The notes under the pieces: model-generated
Database searches by the model: none
Seen by the model: only the letters and a program-made list of their open reading frames with translations
Told to the model about the DNA's origin: nothing
Shown here: one piece after another, positions 14,767-16,814 of the stretch
Layout of the letters: each line of letters starts with the position of its first letter
Numbering within the stretch: the stretch's first letter is position 1
NCBI GenBank assembly: GCA_041591635.1
Contig: JBFHRO010000054.1
Coordinates: forward strand, 1-16,814
Direction: 5' to 3'
From: JACKOD01 sp041591635
Lineage (GTDB): Bacteria; Pseudomonadota; Gammaproteobacteria; Pseudomonadales; Oleiphilaceae
DNA: 16,814 nucleotides
Position numbers and translations under genes: made by a program

Positions 14767-16176
14767 TCAGACACGCTCCAGCAACCCGGCCATTCGCAGT
14801 ACCTCCTCTTTCGCGGCAACCAGCTCATCCATGACTTCGGCGGCGGTACCCGGGTCTAGCTGCAAATGTGCATAAAGCTCCTCCGGCACCGTTTCTACCA
14901 GCCCACCAAATACCCCACGCTCAATCAGCAGGGTACGGGCAACAAAGAGCACGTTGGCGTAGTCGGAACTCATGCCATTGAAAAACGGATTTTTCTGGTG
15001 GCGCAGGGCCGCTATTACTTCATCCGGCATGTTCCAGATATCCATCAGCGTGCTGCCCACCTGCTCCCGGGTAATACTCAACAGGTAGTGCTCAATATAG
15101 GCACTGTCAAGATGAGGATTGGCCTCGATGTAGCGACACATCAGCTCGAAATGGGGGGGAAACACGTGCGCCAGCACCAGATACCCAAAGTTGTGCAACA
15201 ACCCGGAGAGATAGGCCAGACCAAAACCGGGGCGGTGTTCGCGCGGGATGGCGTTAACAAGCGCTCCCGTGGCAGTCGCCATCCAGATCGATTGTTGCCA
15301 ATAGGGCATGTACCCCTCGGGCTGCGCCTTGGGCAGCTGCAGGGTTTTGCCCAGCGAGAGGCCCATGGCCAGGTTCATCACCAGGTCATATCCCAGCACC
15401 CGCATGATGGCATCGTGCACCGACTTGATTTTACCGGGGGCCGCATAAAAGGATGACGATGCCCAACTCACCACCTGAGCCGCCAGACTGGGATCCGACT
15501 CGACGATGTCGGCCAGATCCCCTATGCCGGCATTGGGATCGGTGCGCAAGTGGATGATTTTTTGTGCCGTTTGCGGCAAGGGCGGCAATTCCAGCGTATC
15601 TTCAAGGCGTTGACGTATGCGCAGGTGGGTGAACTTTTGCACCGCCGAGGTAATCTGGGCCCGATCCTGACCGGGTTCGTTGCGATTGACCGGAATGCCC
15701 TGCACCGGCACGGCGAAATCCTCGATGCGGGCATTTTTGATCATCGCCTGAAACAACGGCTTGCCAATGCGCAATAATTTGCCGGGGCAACCCGAGTCGA
15801 GATGCACGTTTTCCATATCCGCGATGCGCTTATCAATCAAGGCAGGCAAGCCGGTAATGTCGGGAATCGCCGGCACATCAGCAACCTTGAGCGAGGAGTG
15901 CACGGCATTAAGGTCGTTAGCCGCCAGCACCTTGAGTGTGCGGCCAATGGCGCGATTCAAGCGATCTATATCAAGCAGTGCATTGGCGGGCAGGATAATC
16001 TGAACACGACCAAGCACATCGCTCATCAGAATCATTTTTACCTGACTGGCACGCTCCACAGTGCTGGCATCGACCAGCTGTGCAGGCAATACGCCCTGTG
16101 CTTTTATCTCTGGCTGATTCTGATACGAATCAAGCACTTTACTCACAGAAGCTGGAATCATGTCATCACTTCGCAT
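14767..16176 (-). CDS. YbaK-like domain fused to HDOD signalling domain
   Basis: A 469-residue soluble protein. Residues about 20-160 resemble the YbaK/ProX aminoacyl-tRNA deacylase fold (NRAIGRTLKVLAANDL; VHLDSGCPGKLLRIG). Residues about 190-390 are an HDOD domain (LPPLPQTAQKIIHL; VESDPSLAAQVVSWASS; HDAIMRVLGYDLVMNLAMG). HDOD domains are HD-type folds that have lost the metal-binding HD pair; here the expected site reads LLHNFGYLVL, so no phosphohydrolase activity is expected. A signalling or scaffold role is typical. The start at 16176 has only a distant AGG, and the ATG at 16161 is an alternative. It follows recG on the same strand after 70 bases. Whether the YbaK-like part still edits tRNA is unknown. 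Confidence 0.85.
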   Translation of the reverse strand: MRSDDMIPASVSKVLDSYQNQPEIKAQGVLPAQLVDASTVERASQVKMILMSDVLGRVQIILPANALLDIDRLNRAIGRTLKVLAANDLNAVHSSLKVADVPAIPDITGLPALIDKRIADMENVHLDSGCPGKLLRIGKPLFQAMIKNARIEDFAVPVQGIPVNRNEPGQDRAQITSAVQKFTHLRIRQRLEDTLELPPLPQTAQKIIHLRTDPNAGIGDLADIVESDPSLAAQVVSWASSSFYAAPGKIKSVHDAIMRVLGYDLVMNLAMGLSLGKTLQLPKAQPEGYMPYWQQSIWMATATGALVNAIPREHRPGFGLAYLSGLLHNFGYLVLAHVFPPHFELMCRYIEANPHLDSAYIEHYLLSITREQVGSTLMDIWNMPDEVIAALRHQKNPFFNGMSSDYANVLFVARTLLIERGVFGGLVETVPEELYAHLQLDPGTAAEVMDELVAAKEEVLRMAGLLERV

Positions 16177-16246
16177 ACTAAAGAGAAACCTGAAAACACA
16201 CGTTAATAAGCAACAGTATAGAGTCTGTTTTCAAAACTCACAGAAA

Positions 16247-16814
16247 TTAGACCTCTCCATAGCGCAAGTTGTGACCCAGCCAACGCTCGATCAGGCGCTC
16301 ACCGGCAGTCGGGTAAGGCGCCAGCATACTGGCCATGGTTTTCATATGCGCCAGCCAGTGCTTGTCACGCTCCAGATTCGCCAGGCGAAAATTCATCAGC
16401 CCCGTTTGCCGGGTGCCGAGCACCTCTCCCGGCCCGCGCAATTCCAGATCCTTCTCGGCGATATCAAAGCCACTGTTGGTCTGGCGCAGTACGGTCAATC
16501 GCGCCTCACTCTGGCGCGAAAGCGGGGGGTGATACAACAATACACAGTAGCTTTCGACATGTCCGCGCCCCACCCGCCCGCGCAACTGATGTAGTTGCGC
16601 CAATCCCAGCCGTTCGGGGTTTTCAATAATGATCAGTGACGCGTTGGGAACATCCACCCCGACTTCTATGACAGTGGTCGCCACCAGCAAGTCAATCGCT
16701 CCTTCTTTAAATCCACTCATGACCACCGCTTTGGCATCGGCCTTCATTCGCCCGTGTACAAGACCAATGCGTAACTGCGGCAACACCTCAGACAGTTCGC
16801 GAGCGGTTACCTCG
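16247..16814 (-). CDS. recG: ATP-dependent DNA helicase RecG (C-terminal part)
   Basis: RecG is a double-stranded DNA translocase that reverses stalled forks and processes R-loops and D-loops. The frame is open from the window edge at 16814 to the TAA at 16249-16247, giving 189 residues of about 690. Helicase motifs V and VI are present: ATTVIEVGVDVPNAS and QLHQLRGRVGRG. The RecG-specific wedge-side features SGFDIAEKDLELRGPGEVLG and RQTGL follow. The N-terminal wedge and helicase domain 1 lie outside the window. Its end is intact; the YbaK-like/HDOD gene follows in the same direction. Confidence 0.97.
   Translation of the reverse strand, partial: EVTARELSEVLPQLRIGLVHGRMKADAKAVVMSGFKEGAIDLLVATTVIEVGVDVPNASLIIIENPERLGLAQLHQLRGRVGRGHVESYCVLLYHPPLSRQSEARLTVLRQTNSGFDIAEKDLELRGPGEVLGTRQTGLMNFRLANLERDKHWLAHMKTMASMLAPYPTAGERLIERWLGHNLRYGEV

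Noticed and set aside
16213..16228. Possible LexA-like box between recG and the HDOD gene
   Set aside because: The half-sites are ACAG...CTGT, the reverse order of CTGT...ACAG, and the inner bases do not match.

Overview
The window looks like a chromosomal stretch of a gammaproteobacterium, probably free-living and aquatic. Three things point there: the conserved block tsaD (divergent) / rpsU - yqeY - dnaG - rpoD - tRNA-Ile2(CAU); the tesA / ybbA-ybbP pair; and close similarity of S21, DnaG and RpoD to gammaproteobacterial forms. A PEP-CTERM protein and a YbaK-like/HDOD fusion beside recG would fit a marine group such as Cellvibrionales/Halieaceae, but that placement is inference. Composition is moderately GC-rich throughout. 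The exception is the AT-rich leader at about 10,650-11,016. I see no phage, IS element, integron or CRISPR array.

Layout. (1) 1-522, minus: the N-terminal half of tsaD, cut by the window edge. (2) 666-5,459, plus: the macromolecular-synthesis operon, with a sigma70-type promoter, rpsU, yqeY, dnaG and rpoD. An intrinsic-terminator-like hairpin sits just before dnaG, an extended -10 promoter just before rpoD, and a terminator after rpoD. It couples translation (S21), replication priming (DnaG) and transcription (sigma70). (3) 5,484-5,669: tRNA-Ile2 with its own GC-discriminator promoter, followed by three tandem 16-base repeats. (4) 5,778-8,128 and on to 10,620: a PlsC/DGAT2-like acyltransferase (plus) converging on tesA (minus). 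tesA is divergent from a LolD/YbbA-type ATPase and its FtsX-like permease, which overlap by ATGA. (5) 11,017-11,986: a secreted PEP-CTERM protein with a strong terminator hairpin. (6) 12,131-14,279, plus: a chemoreceptor and a DUF2489 membrane-anchored protein. (7) 14,326-16,814, minus: the C-terminal part of recG, a YbaK-like/HDOD fusion and a small unrecognised protein.

Most of the window is housekeeping and intact. The least ordinary item is the yqeY-dnaG junction. YqeY appears to have lost its usual stop codon and reads about 47 codons further, through a hairpin plus T-rich tract, into the TTG start of dnaG. Ribosomes finishing YqeY would therefore pass over the element expected to attenuate dnaG. 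Secondary points are an apparently orphan PEP-CTERM protein with a long AT-rich leader, post-tRNA tandem repeats, a sigma54-like match overlapping the rpoD promoter, and the small minus-strand gene. I found no convincing new multi-gene system.
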